Of a stretch of DNA of 64,000 nucleotides, positions 11,394 to 23,909 are shown in pieces. Positions within the stretch are counted from its first letter, which is position 1. Every line of letters begins with the position of its first letter. The stretch lies in contig CAMRHE010000133.1 of the NCBI GenBank assembly GCA_947044405.1, positions 2,666,001 to 2,730,000 on the forward strand. Direction: 5' to 3'. Position numbers and translations under genes: made by a program. Origin of the DNA: Leptodactylus fallax (lineage: Eukaryota; Chordata; Amphibia; Anura; Leptodactylidae). The notes under the pieces are model-generated. The model had not been told where the DNA came from, searched no databases, and worked only from the letters and a program-made list of their open reading frames with translations.

Positions 11394-12967
11394 CCCCTTA
11401 ATACTCTGCACTGTACTATTATGTCGCACTGAGAATATATTTAACGCTCAGCACCGTAATAGTACGATACTGTAATGTTGTGGGCACAGGAGTTGTACCT
11501 GTGTCATTACGTCCGACACTCAGCTGTGTTACCCAGCCGAAGCCCAGGACTACCTGGAGGATTAACCCCCTAAATGCCATGATCAATAACGATCATGGCA
11601 TCCATGGGGTCCCAGGACAATTCCCCCCCCACCGCCGCCACCCCTCGGAACCCTTGCGATAAGATCGTGAGTTCCAAGGGGTTGCAATGGCAGCCAGGAG
11701 GCCGGACAGGAACCTCCTGACTGCCTATACACATTCCCCATAGGGAACCTATGTGCGATGTTCTCAATGCACTGGGGACCAGAGATCCCAGATTCAAGAC
11801 TCCTTGTGAGACAGAAAAAAAAGTTAAAAATAAACAAATACAAAAACCTTTACATTTAAAAAAACACAACATAAAAAAATAAAACAAACAAACATGTTAG
11901 GTATCCTCAAGTGCGTATAAGTCCCCACTATCCAAAAATAGCGTTATCCATGAACACCGTAGAAAAAAAATAAACTGCAATGCGCAAGTATTTTGGTCAC
12001 TTCGCAATAAAAGCGATCAGAAACTCATACATACCAAACATTGGCACTAGAGATGAGCGAATCAATTCTGCAGAAGTGGAATTCGATCCGAATTTCAGGA
12101 AATCTTCGATTCTCCACGATTCTGGATTTCCTGATGTTTCGCGGTAACAAATATTTAGTAAGGACCTTTTTGACATCAGACGGCCACATGATGTTCTCTA
12201 GTGATGTGATTGGGTAGGTGTGTCTTTGCTTGTTAGCAGATCCTTCCACATGAATAAAAGTTGTCCGTGCTGAAGAGAGAGAGAGAAACATGACCACGGC
12301 ATCCAAGGGCTTCCGCCATTTTGCCGCCCACTCCGGCTCTCTACAGCCCGGAAATAGCTGTTTATTTTCCACAAAGTAATTCGGATCGAAGCGAATTTTT
12401 TTGGAACTTCGAATCAAACTGCCGAATCGAACTTTTGAGAAATTCGCTCATCTCTAATTGGCACCAATAAAAAGTACAACTTGTCTGGCAAATAAAGAGC
12501 CCTGACACATCTCCATCAACAGTAGAAAAGTTCTAGGTGTCAGAATACAGTGATCCCAGGAACATCGCTCATTTTCAAAAACTGACATTTTATTTGTAAA
12601 AGTGATAAAACATAATAAGACCAATATAAATCTGGTCTCACTGTAATCGTAATGACCCGCCGGACAAAGCTGCCAGGTCATTATTACCGCAGAGGGAAAA
12701 CCATAAAAACAAAATGCAAAAAATGATAATAGAATTGTGTGTTATTTCCCATGAGCCCCCAAAAAACATTAATAAAAGCCGATCAAAACATTATATGTAC
12801 CCCAAAATTGTAGCAAATGAAAATACAACTCGTCACGCTAAGAATAAGCCCTCACATAGCTATGTGGATAGAAAAATAAAAAGTTATGAATTTTGGAAGG
12901 CGGGGAGGGAAAATATCAAAATAGTCGCTAAGCATTAACGTACAAACTACCCTGGGTCCTTAAGGGG
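11394..12967. mobile_element. TTAA-flanked frog element, copy 1 (interrupted)
   Basis: TTAA at 11390-11393 and 12968-12971 flank ends CCCCTTAA and TTAAGGGG. Inner sequence (an early GTACTATTATG stretch, late GGAAGGCGGGGAGGG) is shared with the element at 40063-40796, which has the same TTAA flanks. About 409 bp of its length is a later hAT MITE. No transposase is recognised; it is best read as a long non-autonomous TTAA element, probably piggyBac-type. Confidence 0.55.
12048..12456. mobile_element. hAT-type MITE, 409 bp, with 8-bp target duplication
   Basis: Terminal inverted repeats TAGAGATGAGCGAAT are flanked on both sides by the identical octamer ATTGGCAC (12040-12047 and 12457-12464). 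Eight-base duplications with T at position 2 and A at position 7 are the hAT signature. The interior has no transposase. The duplication lies inside the TTAA element at 11394-12967, so this insertion is the younger of the two. Confidence 0.88.
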
Positions 12968-12971
12968 TTAA

Positions 12972-14129
12972 TGGTCTCAATAAAGGAAACATCAAACACA
13001 AAAGTATCTTTAACGTTTCCAGATATATAAAAATTGCTGTTACCTACCATCACCACTAGGTGGCAGTGAAACTCCAGCTAATTTACTAGAACGTCTCCTT
13101 GTAATATTGTCAAAATTCATATAAAACTAAATCTGTTACCTCTCTGGATCGTTTTTCCACACACTGAGCATAAATGAAAAGTCAGTGAGAATTAGGATCA
13201 ATTACGGCAATATTATGAGATTTGAGGATTTTTTTTTTTTTAATGAGGTTTTTGCCAATTTCAGAAAAGTTTAAAGAAAATTGTTCAGATTATGAGAAAC
13301 ATCTGCTTCGTTCTGGAAACAGCGCCACATCTCTCTATGGGTTTTGTCTGGTATTGCAACTAAGCTCTATTGAAGTGAATGGAACTGAGCGGCAATACCA
13401 GGCACAACTTGTGGACAATGGTGGCGCTGTTTCTGGAGTAGAGCAGATATCATGGTTGTCTATTGACCCTTTTAAATGAGAAGTATGCGGCATGTGTTGT
13501 GTGTCTGGAATAAAGAATATATCAATATAAAGAGTTATTGAAAATATATACTAGGATTTAAAGAGGTACATCTCCAGAATAGGAGTCGTTGCGCATGCGT
13601 GGCTCTCTCCATTCACTTCTATCTTATCATACAGCACCATGAGTAATAGCGCCAGGATATGGTCACATGACAAGAGCATTCCATAATGGAATTTTTTATT
13701 TCGTTGGGCTATTTTTTTAAATTTCCAGTACGTTTGTCTTAACCCCTTGGCACATCCACTCTAGTGATGGGTGCCAGCTGTGTGACATGACTAAAACTAC
13801 ACACAGAACATAAGCAAGCCTCAATACATACAGATCTATGACAGGCCTTCATAGAGGTAGGGTGGTGGGGGACAACACCAGAGGGGTGGGGGGGTACTAG
13901 GGGCTAAATAAAAGGGTTAATGCCCACGACAGGCATTACTGCCGGGTCTCCGCTGTATGAAACATACAAACTGACGCCATATTTATAGACCCAACACTTG
14001 CGGTAATAATTAGGTGGATATCGGGAAGGGGTTAAAGTAGTAATTAATCTTAAAGGGGTTTTCCAGAACTATGATATTGCTCACTTATCCATTGTATGGG
14101 TCATCCACATCAGATCAGTGGGGGGCCAA
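12972..14129. repeat. Gene-free DNA with an inverted-repeat element
   Basis: About 13311-13437 holds two facing arms of roughly 60 bases (CTGGAAACAGCGCCAC on the left; TGGCGCTGTTTCTGGAG on the right) joined by AGCTCTATTGAAGTGAATGG, a common frog MITE; a relative lies near 25280. The remainder shows no gene, and the open frame at 13222-13479 is simply this repeat. Confidence 0.5.
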
Positions 14130-14340
14130 GATAGAGTTCTGTATGAATTAGAAGAGTATATATCAGGGGGAAGGCCACAGAGCAGGATGTTGCAATAGTC
14201 TAAGCGGGACAAAAAATATTTTTTAGGTGGAGGCAGTAGGAGGTAGTCAGGACCTAGTTGTATGGTTACCCCAAGGTAGTGGGAGAAAATGTCAAGCCAT
14301 AAATTGGGCTTAGTAATTCTGATGCAGCTGAATTAAAGGG
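14130..14340 (-). pseudogene. LINE reverse-transcriptase fragment
   Basis: On the minus strand, with one or two shifts, the translation contains YLGVTIQLG and then SRLDYCNILLCGLP, the hallmark of the region after the catalytic palm in jockey/CR1-type LINE reverse transcriptases. Only about 200 bp remain. The same LINE group is seen at 29100-29360 and 41558-42445. Confidence 0.6.
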
Positions 14341-16510
<2,170 letters not shown>

Positions 16511-17184
16511 TAGAGCTTGTCCACCACTGCAAGTACAAGTAGAAAGTATGTGATGCAGAGATGATGGTCGTAGTACAGTTCATTCTGTTCCTCCTTTTTG
16601 AGCCCTGGTTCTTGTATTTTCTCTCCACAGGCACCAGTGATGACATCCACAAAAACAGAGAATGTCTTGTCCGAAGCCAATAAAGCACCAATGGCCAAAA
16701 GAGATCAACAACTCTTCTGTGGATTCACATTTGCCAATGACAGATGACAGGCCATAAAGCTAATACAAGAATCTGTAATACGCCATCGCAGGTGGGTCAA
16801 TGTAGCTGGGGGGGGGGGGGGGCAGAGGCTATTTAAGGTTCCTTTCATTGTCCCATGAATCTCTCAGCAGAGTTTAGTGTGGAGTCTATTCGCTTGTTGT
16901 CTTTAGTCTGCTGATGGGTCTACAGGGCAAATCTATGGAAGTTTTCCCATTAAGAAAACCCCATTTATATATAAGATTTATTTCTAATATATGATTTCTC
17001 CTGGTAGAACATTTGGCAGAATAGTGAAGACGACCTTCCGTAGGATCTGGAGGAGGATACAACATAGTGAACAGCTCTTCTCTACAGTCACATGTCCCCT
17101 AAAGGTCAGTGGGTGAAAACTGTCAAGTTCCAGAAAAGCCTTTTGATGACATCACTAGCATCAGACTAAAATTTCCTGTCCTTG
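16511..17184. other. No recognised gene
   Basis: Nothing beyond a 17-base G run at about 16808-16824 and unassigned sequence. The minus-strand open frames here show no known domain. Confidence 0.4.
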
Positions 17185-17890
17185 TATGAACCTCTGATAC
17201 CTCTACGTGTACTCTCCAGACCACAAACTTCTACAAGAGGCACATTACAGGCCTCTCAAGCAATGGCCACTTTGTGCAGTCAGATGTACTCACAAAACAC
17301 TTATGTTTCCTGCTGCATCCTAAGGCAGATTCCAAGCATGGTCTCTGTCCTCTGCCAATGGCCAAGACATTTACCGGACTTTCCACAGTAAGATGTACTC
17401 ACTGACAAGTGAGTTATCTGCTGCATAAACCACAATGGCTTCTTTCTGCAGACCACAAGTACTCACGAAGCCAGTGAGTTTCCTTCTGCATCCTGAGGCA
17501 GATTCCAAGCTTGATCTCTGTTCTCAATGGCCAAGACACTTACCAGACTTACCGGTAACTCACAAACCAACTGCGTTATCTACTGCATCTAAAGGCAGAT
17601 TCCAAGCACGGTTTCTGTTCTCTATCAACCGCAATGGCCACTTTCTGCAGTTCAGATGTACTCACGAACCACGTGAGTTTCCTGCTGCATCAGGAGGCAG
17701 ATTCCAGACACCGTTTCTGTTCTCCATCACTGGCCAAAACATATACAGGACTTTCTCATTGTTTGTATTCTCAAGCATCCGCAATAGCCATTTTCCACAG
17801 TTAGATGTATTCCACGACACAGGATAGTTCTCTACTGCAACAAGAGAAATTCCAAGCTCGATCTCTCAATCAATGGTGAAGACCTTTATC
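17185..17890. repeat. Degenerate tandem array
   Basis: The block GGCAGATTCCAAGC recurs at 17324, 17497, 17594 and 17696 (and as AAATTCCAAGC near 17843), each preceded by TGCTGCATC-type and GTACTCAC-type sequence and followed by TCTCTGTTCTC and CAATGGCCAAGAC. Units are about 100 bp, with some of about 170 bp, and strongly diverged. The open frames at 17182-17827 are by-products of the repeat. Confidence 0.75.
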
Positions 17891-18870
17891 ATCCTATCTC
17901 AACATGAGTCAAGCCAAGGGCCCATCATCATCACCATCATCAACAGGGCCACATTTAAGTCTATTGCTCTGACTTCTAATGTAAACTTCTATTTTGCACA
18001 CCTTACCTGAAGTTAATAAAGTCAGTGATTAATAAATAGTGGTGTATCTGAGCTCTTTATGGATCTTCACAGTTCAACAGAGCGAAGGCGTCAATCCAAC
18101 ACATTATAGGGGCCTCAGATGTAGTCTTTAATGCCACATTGCATGCATCTAATATGTGAGTGGTATGTATACATTTTTGCACCTACATATATTAGACACG
18201 TATTACACCCCAGAGAATAATAAGCGGAGTTCCAGGGGAGGTGCAAAAACATAACACACAATGTTATTCACCTCGGTTTTAGCACTGGTCTTTGTGCCTC
18301 GTCCGATGTCATGAGTGACGTCAGAGACTGCTGAGGCCCAATCACATGGGTCATGCTGGCATCATGATGCCGATGTAACCCATGTGACCTCTGAGGACCA
18401 ATCACAGGCCGTTACCGGTCACAGGCAGCCCAGTGTCATTCATGACGTCTCTGAGACCGGAAAAGGAGTGAAGACCGGAGCCCAGGGGACGTGAGTAACT
18501 CTTATGTTTAATCACCTTCCCTGGGCCTCTGCTTATTATACTCTGGGTCTGAAGAAACCCCAAAGTATAATAGCAGCTTGTGACTGATGAACCCCAAAAA
18601 CTTCAGTTTCGGTCAAATCCAAAATTTTAGGAAAATTCGTATGGGACCACTATGGGATACTATGCTGTATGGAGCGGCTATTGTGAATTATTATATTGTG
18701 TGGAGCGGCCAGTATGGGACATTATACTGTATGGAGGTTACTATGGGAGAGTATATTGTGTAAAGGGTGCACTATGGGACATTAAACCGTTTGCATAATG
18801 GGACATTATTCTTAAAGAGGTTTTCTAGGAATTAGTCAAACCCTGGGCCCGGGGCAGGTGTAACATTAAA
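17891..18870. repeat. Gene-free DNA with palindromic and tandem repeats
   Basis: About 18300-18470 is an imperfect palindrome centred near 18368 (CCCAATCACATGGGTCATGC against GATGTAACCCATGTGACCTC), the same repeat type as 31700-31800. About 18630-18800 has four to five units of about 36 bp containing TATGGGACATTATACTGTAT and GGAGCGGCC. No gene is recognised. Confidence 0.5.
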
Positions 18871-18873
18871 AGA

Positions 18874-18895
18874 CAAAAAAAAAAAAAAAAAAAAC

Positions 18896-18946
<51 letters not shown>
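18874..18946. repeat. Poly-A plus (CA)n microsatellite
   Basis: A run of A is followed directly by about 24 CA dinucleotides. It lies inside a frog interspersed repeat that continues to about 19200. Confidence 0.95.
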
Positions 18947-18949
<3 letters not shown>

Positions 18950-19439
18950 CCTGTCCCTGGTCCTCTGATGTTCACAGCCTATCCGGTTGTGTGCCGTACC
19001 ACGGTCCCTGGAAACCCTGCGCTATACGTGACTGCTGAGGCCAATCAGCTCCCTCAGTGGTCACTGGAGAGTAATCGGTGATGTCACTCACATACGGTCC
19101 CTCTCAAATGACCACTGAGGCCACTGATTGGCCTCAACGGTCACATGGGGCGCAGGGGTTCCAGGGACCGAGGCATGGCGTGCAACCAAACAGGCTGTGG
19201 AGTTAGACACTAAAGAGTTCCAGGGACCTGCCATGGGCCCCTCTGGAGTTTGTCCAGTTCCTGAGCTGAGCTGGGAAGCTGGATGTATGTCCTCGGCTTC
19301 TTTTATTCACTGAGCATGCGCTGGGGGTTCAGTGACGTATATCAGTCAGGTGGCTTCCTTGCTGAGAGGTGTACATACATAGTGGTAGTCAAGTCACTAA
19401 GGAAAGGGGAGGGCGCCATTTAAATTTTTCGCCTCAGGC

Positions 19440-19850
19440 AGCAGAAAAACTATAATTAGCCCTTAGGTTCGCGTTACTTTAAGATAAAGCCATTGCAGTC
19501 TTTGCAAGTGTATTAGTCTGGTTTATATAATGAAACGTGACATGTTTATAGGTTTATTAGATGTTATAAATGGGATTGTTCCTTTGGATCAGAGAGATCA
19601 TCAAGCACAGGCCGAGCGTCTTCAGAGCCAGACAGATACTATATGTGAATATTCATGATTTGCTTCTACACACATTTGTTTCTTCCTCTGTGAAAGGATT
19701 TATGAAAACCTCATAATGAAAATTACGCTTGGCGATAATTACATTTGGCACCAAATGTATCAGTCGTGGATTTCTAATGCTTTTTTTTTTTTTATTATTT
19801 GCTGCTGTGTTTAATACCTTGTTAATGTGATGTTTATGTACGCAGTGCCC
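19440..19850. other. Repeat-free AT-rich tract, possible conserved non-coding element
   Basis: No repeat or reading frame is seen, and the sequence is rich in homeodomain/Oct-like words (GTGAATATTCATGATTTGC, AATTACGCTTGGCGATAATT). This texture is common in deeply conserved enhancers, but conservation cannot be tested here. Confidence 0.25.
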
Positions 19851-20892
19851 TGACTAAAGAAGAACTAGGAGACGGTTAATATACTGTGCGATATTTTCTG
19901 AAGAAAATGGCTCCTAGGTAAGATGGACTTTGGCACCAGGAAGTTCACTCCAACCAGAGGATTCATGTAGGCTTACACATCCATCACAAGCTCAATATCT
20001 AGAGACACTCTATGGCATTCCACCACAACTGGTGGGGTGCCATCTTTATCTACCTTATGGTGCGCAAAACCTGTTTGGACGGAAAGAAAACCTGCTTCTA
20101 TCGCTTCATGGTTATGCCCACTGCTGACTACCTGGGCAAGAATTATCCCTCCTGTGCTAGAACCTCACAACTGCCCTCCTCGTAATACAGTGCAAAAGTT
20201 ATAAGAATAAAACAGTGAACATGAAGGGCACCTTACAGTTTCAAAGAAAACCCTAGACAGCAGAGTCAGACTGTCCTACCAGAGTACCAGAGGATCCTCC
20301 AGTAAGACCAGACTCTACGACAATAATGGTCCAACAGAAGACACCCAAATTTAAAGAGTACTTCGGTCTATTTCCTAGGGGTTGTTGGAGGGTGGGCACC
20401 CACAATAATATCTCATGGACCCAAGGAACCTCAGTCCAACACTGCTAGACAATCTGACCACTAGCTACACATCATAGCTCTCTAATGATCAAGTGAAAAG
20501 CCTACTGACCAGCTCCTCAAAACACACACATCCATATCAGTCTTAACTCCCACATTGACTGGTTTCACCAGTCTTCATTAGACTGGGAGCCCAAATAGAT
20601 CACACCTTACATCATACTTCTCAACAAGGTAAGGCTTTGGAGAGAATGGCATGAGGAGTACACTTCGAAAATTTTCTGGTGAGGCCCCCCTTTAGGTGTG
20701 GCAATGCCCCCTTTTCGTGAAGTTGACACTAAATGTGCTGGCTACGTACCACATCATATATAAAATGCCAGCCTTGCCAATGTGGGAGCATTCTGCCAGA
20801 TCACCCAATTCAGGAGCCTCCTGGACATTCTTGGAGCATTGCAAGTCTTGCATCAAGATCATATTACAGATTACAGCTAAAGAGATTCATTA
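19851..20892. other. No recognised gene
   Basis: Several open frames of 60-80 codons occur but none shows a domain or splice logic. Scattered frog repeat words only. Confidence 0.35.
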
Positions 20893-21280
20893 GGGTATGT
20901 TCACACCGAGATTTTTGCAGGCTGATTTTGAGCTGGAATCCGCCTCAAAAGATGCCTCCCATTCATTTCAATGGGAGTCAGTAGCCGTTTTTTCCTCTAG
21001 CTGATTTTTTCCAGACTGTCACCAGGAACAGGGATTCAGGAAGTGACACAGAAGGGCATTGACAGGGTATCAGATTGATGGGAAGCTTGTGTGCACAGAC
21101 ATGTTATCCTCCACCAGTCCATGCCCAGATAAAATACATAGCAAACATTTTAAAAAATTTACAGATGGGACAAAGCTCCTCCTGCTCTGAAGGAAGCCTT
21201 GCACTGGGGGTTGCCCACTATTTCGTGTAATCATGTGTAGCCTCTTTATTTGGTTATTTTTTTCTGTATTTTCTATGCAG

Positions 21281-23510
21281 GTGCATGCACATCCTAATTT
21301 GTGGGATAAAAGTAGCCCACAGTACAGCGACAGGAGTGCTAGAGATGATTCATGGCAAGCTATCTGCAAAGACATGTATCCAGAATGGAAACGATTTAGC
21401 TCAAGTGAGAAAAATCACACTGCTGAGAATATAGGTTGTTTCTTGTTTTTGTGGGATTTTTTGGTGGGTGAAAGTTTTTATTATGAGTTGTTTACATTTC
21501 TATGTGTTCTCTTTCATTTCCAGAAAAGGATGCCCGAAAAAGGTGGAAGAGTGTGCGGGACCGGTTCATGAAGGAGGAACGGAAGGCAATGCAAAGTGGG
21601 TCCTCTCCCTCTAAACACAAAAAAATTGTGCATGAAGATGAGCTGCAGTTTATTCTGCCCAGCAGGGGACAACAACCGTAAGTAGTAAATGTGTAAGAGA
21701 CAGCCAATGTTGTCCTAAGCTTCATTTGCCTGTATAAACTGTTAATGTTGAATGTATTTCTGTGATTCTGTTCCTTTAAGACAGCAGCCATTGTAATTGT
21801 GACATGATGCTGGAGTGAGACCCCCCCCCTTTTATGTCAGCCTGCCTGTTCTGCAGACAGAGTGTGAGCAGAGAAGCAGGAAGTGACGAGACAGAGAGCA
21901 GCAGCCATCTTGGCAAGAGAGAAGACAGGTGTCTGTGCTGTGTTGAACTGGTGTGGATATTTTTCTGTACAGCTAAGCTGTATCTTGGTCCAGAGACAAA
22001 CAGAGTGTAAAGAGACAACAGGACTAGTGAGTCCACGTGAAAGGAACTGTACTCAGTGGCAGATCAGTGAGACTGACATTGTGACTGTGTATATGGATAC
22101 CACAGATAGAGACTCGCAGTGCTGTTGATGTACTGGACGGCACCTGCTAAATCCCGGCTTACATCCCAGCTCAGTGTATGGATTCGGCAGGACTGTCAGT
22201 GTGCTGAGTGGAATCTGCTGTTGGATTACATTGCATTCATTGGGTTTCCCTGTTAAAGAGGACTTCATTTCTCCCGAGATCCTGATAACAGTGAGGAGAG
22301 GACGCTTCACTATAAAAGAAAGGAACGACTTTGGGCCCCACCGCGCGCTTCTACGGACTGTAAGTGGTCCACCTGGACCACTGGGGAAAAGGGGTGCACC
22401 CAAATGTGAAGTCAGGGTCAGTTAGGGATAGTTTTGAGTATATTGTTCATTCAGTGTCCATACTGCAGAAGTGGACAGAGTAAAAGTAGAAACCTTTGCA
22501 GAATTTGCCTTGAAATTGTTCATGCTATATTGTATATTTTGCTTGTCTTTAGCCCTGTCATTTTACCTTTAACTAGCCTTTATTAACTTATAGTAAATAT
22601 ATATTCTTTTCTTGAACTACCGCGTGTGCGTTCATTTCTGGTTGCGGAGTCCAAACCACCTGCCTTGCTCTCGGTTCACAAATGCATTAAATTTGATTGT
22701 ATTGTTTTTTCAGAAATGTATACTTATATATGTTTTTGTTATTACAGATCTTCAGGCAATTTTGAAGCTTAAAAGTCAGCTGGAGTCCCAGCCAGCTGAC
22801 AATGAAATGCAGCAGAGGGAGAGAGTGAGCCAACGCAGCCTGCCTGTTCCTTCCATGAACCGGAGAGGGGTACTGATATGCCTGGACCTTCATGGGTGGC
22901 TTCACCACCATCTTCTGTGGCACTGCCATCCTCGGAAGAAGCAGGTCCTACTGCTGAGCCCCTCTCAGCAGTCACCCGACGACGGCAACGTCGTGCCCCT
23001 CCCTACCCGCACACTTCCACCAGGGAACATACTAGAAGGGCCCCCTGGGTAACGGACAGGTAACTGGGGGTCGAGAGCCAAGACATGTCCCTTATCCGAA
23101 GGGTGGACGGCGGATAGATTTGATTTCACTGGCTATGGGGTGGCATCTTCCTACCACCAGATGCCACCTGATCGCCAAAGAACATTTATTGCCTTCATCC
23201 ATGTCGCGCTGGCAGACTTCCAGCCTGCTCTCTCCCTACCAGGACTGGGTTATCTTATAATCCAGTTCCGGCAGGCTATGGGCATCTCAGATGGGCCTGT
23301 CCCTCCTCAACGACAATAGCCCAAGATGGTGTCCACCACCACCCAGACCCAGCCAGAAATTGCTGCACCTTCTGCTCCCCCTCTGCCTCCAGCTGGCACA
23401 GAATTTTATAATTACTTTATTAAATTTAAGAAAACCCCTCCTATCCCTTTCCCGATAACCCAAAGGAGTAACCAAGATGACTCCCCATCTAGCTTTACTA
23501 ATATTTAATT
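21281..23510 (+). pseudogene. MADF-domain (Myb/SANT-like) gene, three exons, decayed
   Basis: Exon 1 (21281-21434) encodes VHAHPNLWDKSSPQYSDRSA and on to DSWQAICKDMYPEWKRF, the first two helices of a MADF domain. Exon 2 (21524-21677) joins in phase (split Glu codon) and gives KDARKRWKSVRDRFMKEERK then a basic stretch and DELQFILP, completing the domain. Both exons have good GT/AG sites. Exon 3 (from about 22748) in the continuing frame contains stop codons near its start, then a clean run EPERGTDMPGPSWVASPPSS and RRRQRRAPP. A later segment (about 23090-23320, another frame) reads DRFDFTGYGVASSYHQMPPD, possibly the C-terminal BESS-like part. A poly-A signal AATAAA is at about 23671. The MADF part would bind DNA, probably the element's ends. 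Stops and the LTR make it non-functional as it stands. Confidence 0.65.
21692..22680 (+). mobile_element. Solo LTR, 989 bp, with 4-bp target duplication
   Basis: The segment begins TGTAAGAGAC and ends GGTTCACA (TG...CA) and is flanked on both sides by AATG (21688-21691 and 22681-22684). It has a TATA box (TATAAAAG) at 22311, and AGTAAA with a T-rich stretch near 22593 could serve for 3' processing. No internal retroviral coding sequence is present, as expected for a solo LTR left by recombination of an endogenous retrovirus or gypsy-type element. It landed 14 bases beyond the donor of MADF exon 2. Confidence 0.7.
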
Positions 23511-23909
23511 TGATGTATATAATATATTTTTTTTATTGGGTATATTTTCAGGGATGGTGGGTGGCTGGGTGGGGGTATTATGTTTCTGTTTAGATGGGGT
23601 TTTGGGTTGGGGTAGGGAGATACTCAACAAAAAGTTGTTCATTTAACCCAAAAAAAAAGTCCTTTTCTAAAATAAAAACATTTTTTAAAATTTTGCTATT
23701 GCATATAAGTTGCAAATGTATTGTACATGCCAGACTTTTTTCTCCGCATTTTTCGGGCGGACCCCACAGGCCATGCCCAGTGGGCTGGGTACATTTTATG
23801 GGGTGGAGGGAAAAAAAAACGTTTTAAAAAAACAAGTCAAAAAAAGTTTCCTAATTCCTGAAGCAGATTTTTTTCTGCCTGCAAAAAACTCCGTGTGAAC
23901 ATATCCTGA

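Larger units (their letters stand above)
20893..23906 (+). mobile_element. PIF/Harbinger-like element, 3.0 kb, carrying a MADF gene
   Basis: The left end GGGTATGTTCACACCGAGAT and the right end (reverse complement GGATATGTTCACACGGAGTT) agree at 27 of the first 30 positions. The flanks are TTA (20890-20892) and TGA (23907-23909), close to the 3-bp TWA duplication of PIF/Harbinger. The ends match the MITE at 5313-5669. Inside is a spliced MADF-domain gene (decayed) interrupted by a solo LTR. PIF/Harbinger elements typically carry a nuclease gene and a Myb/MADF-type DNA-binding gene; no nuclease was recognised here, so this copy is at best half of an autonomous element. Confidence 0.6.
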
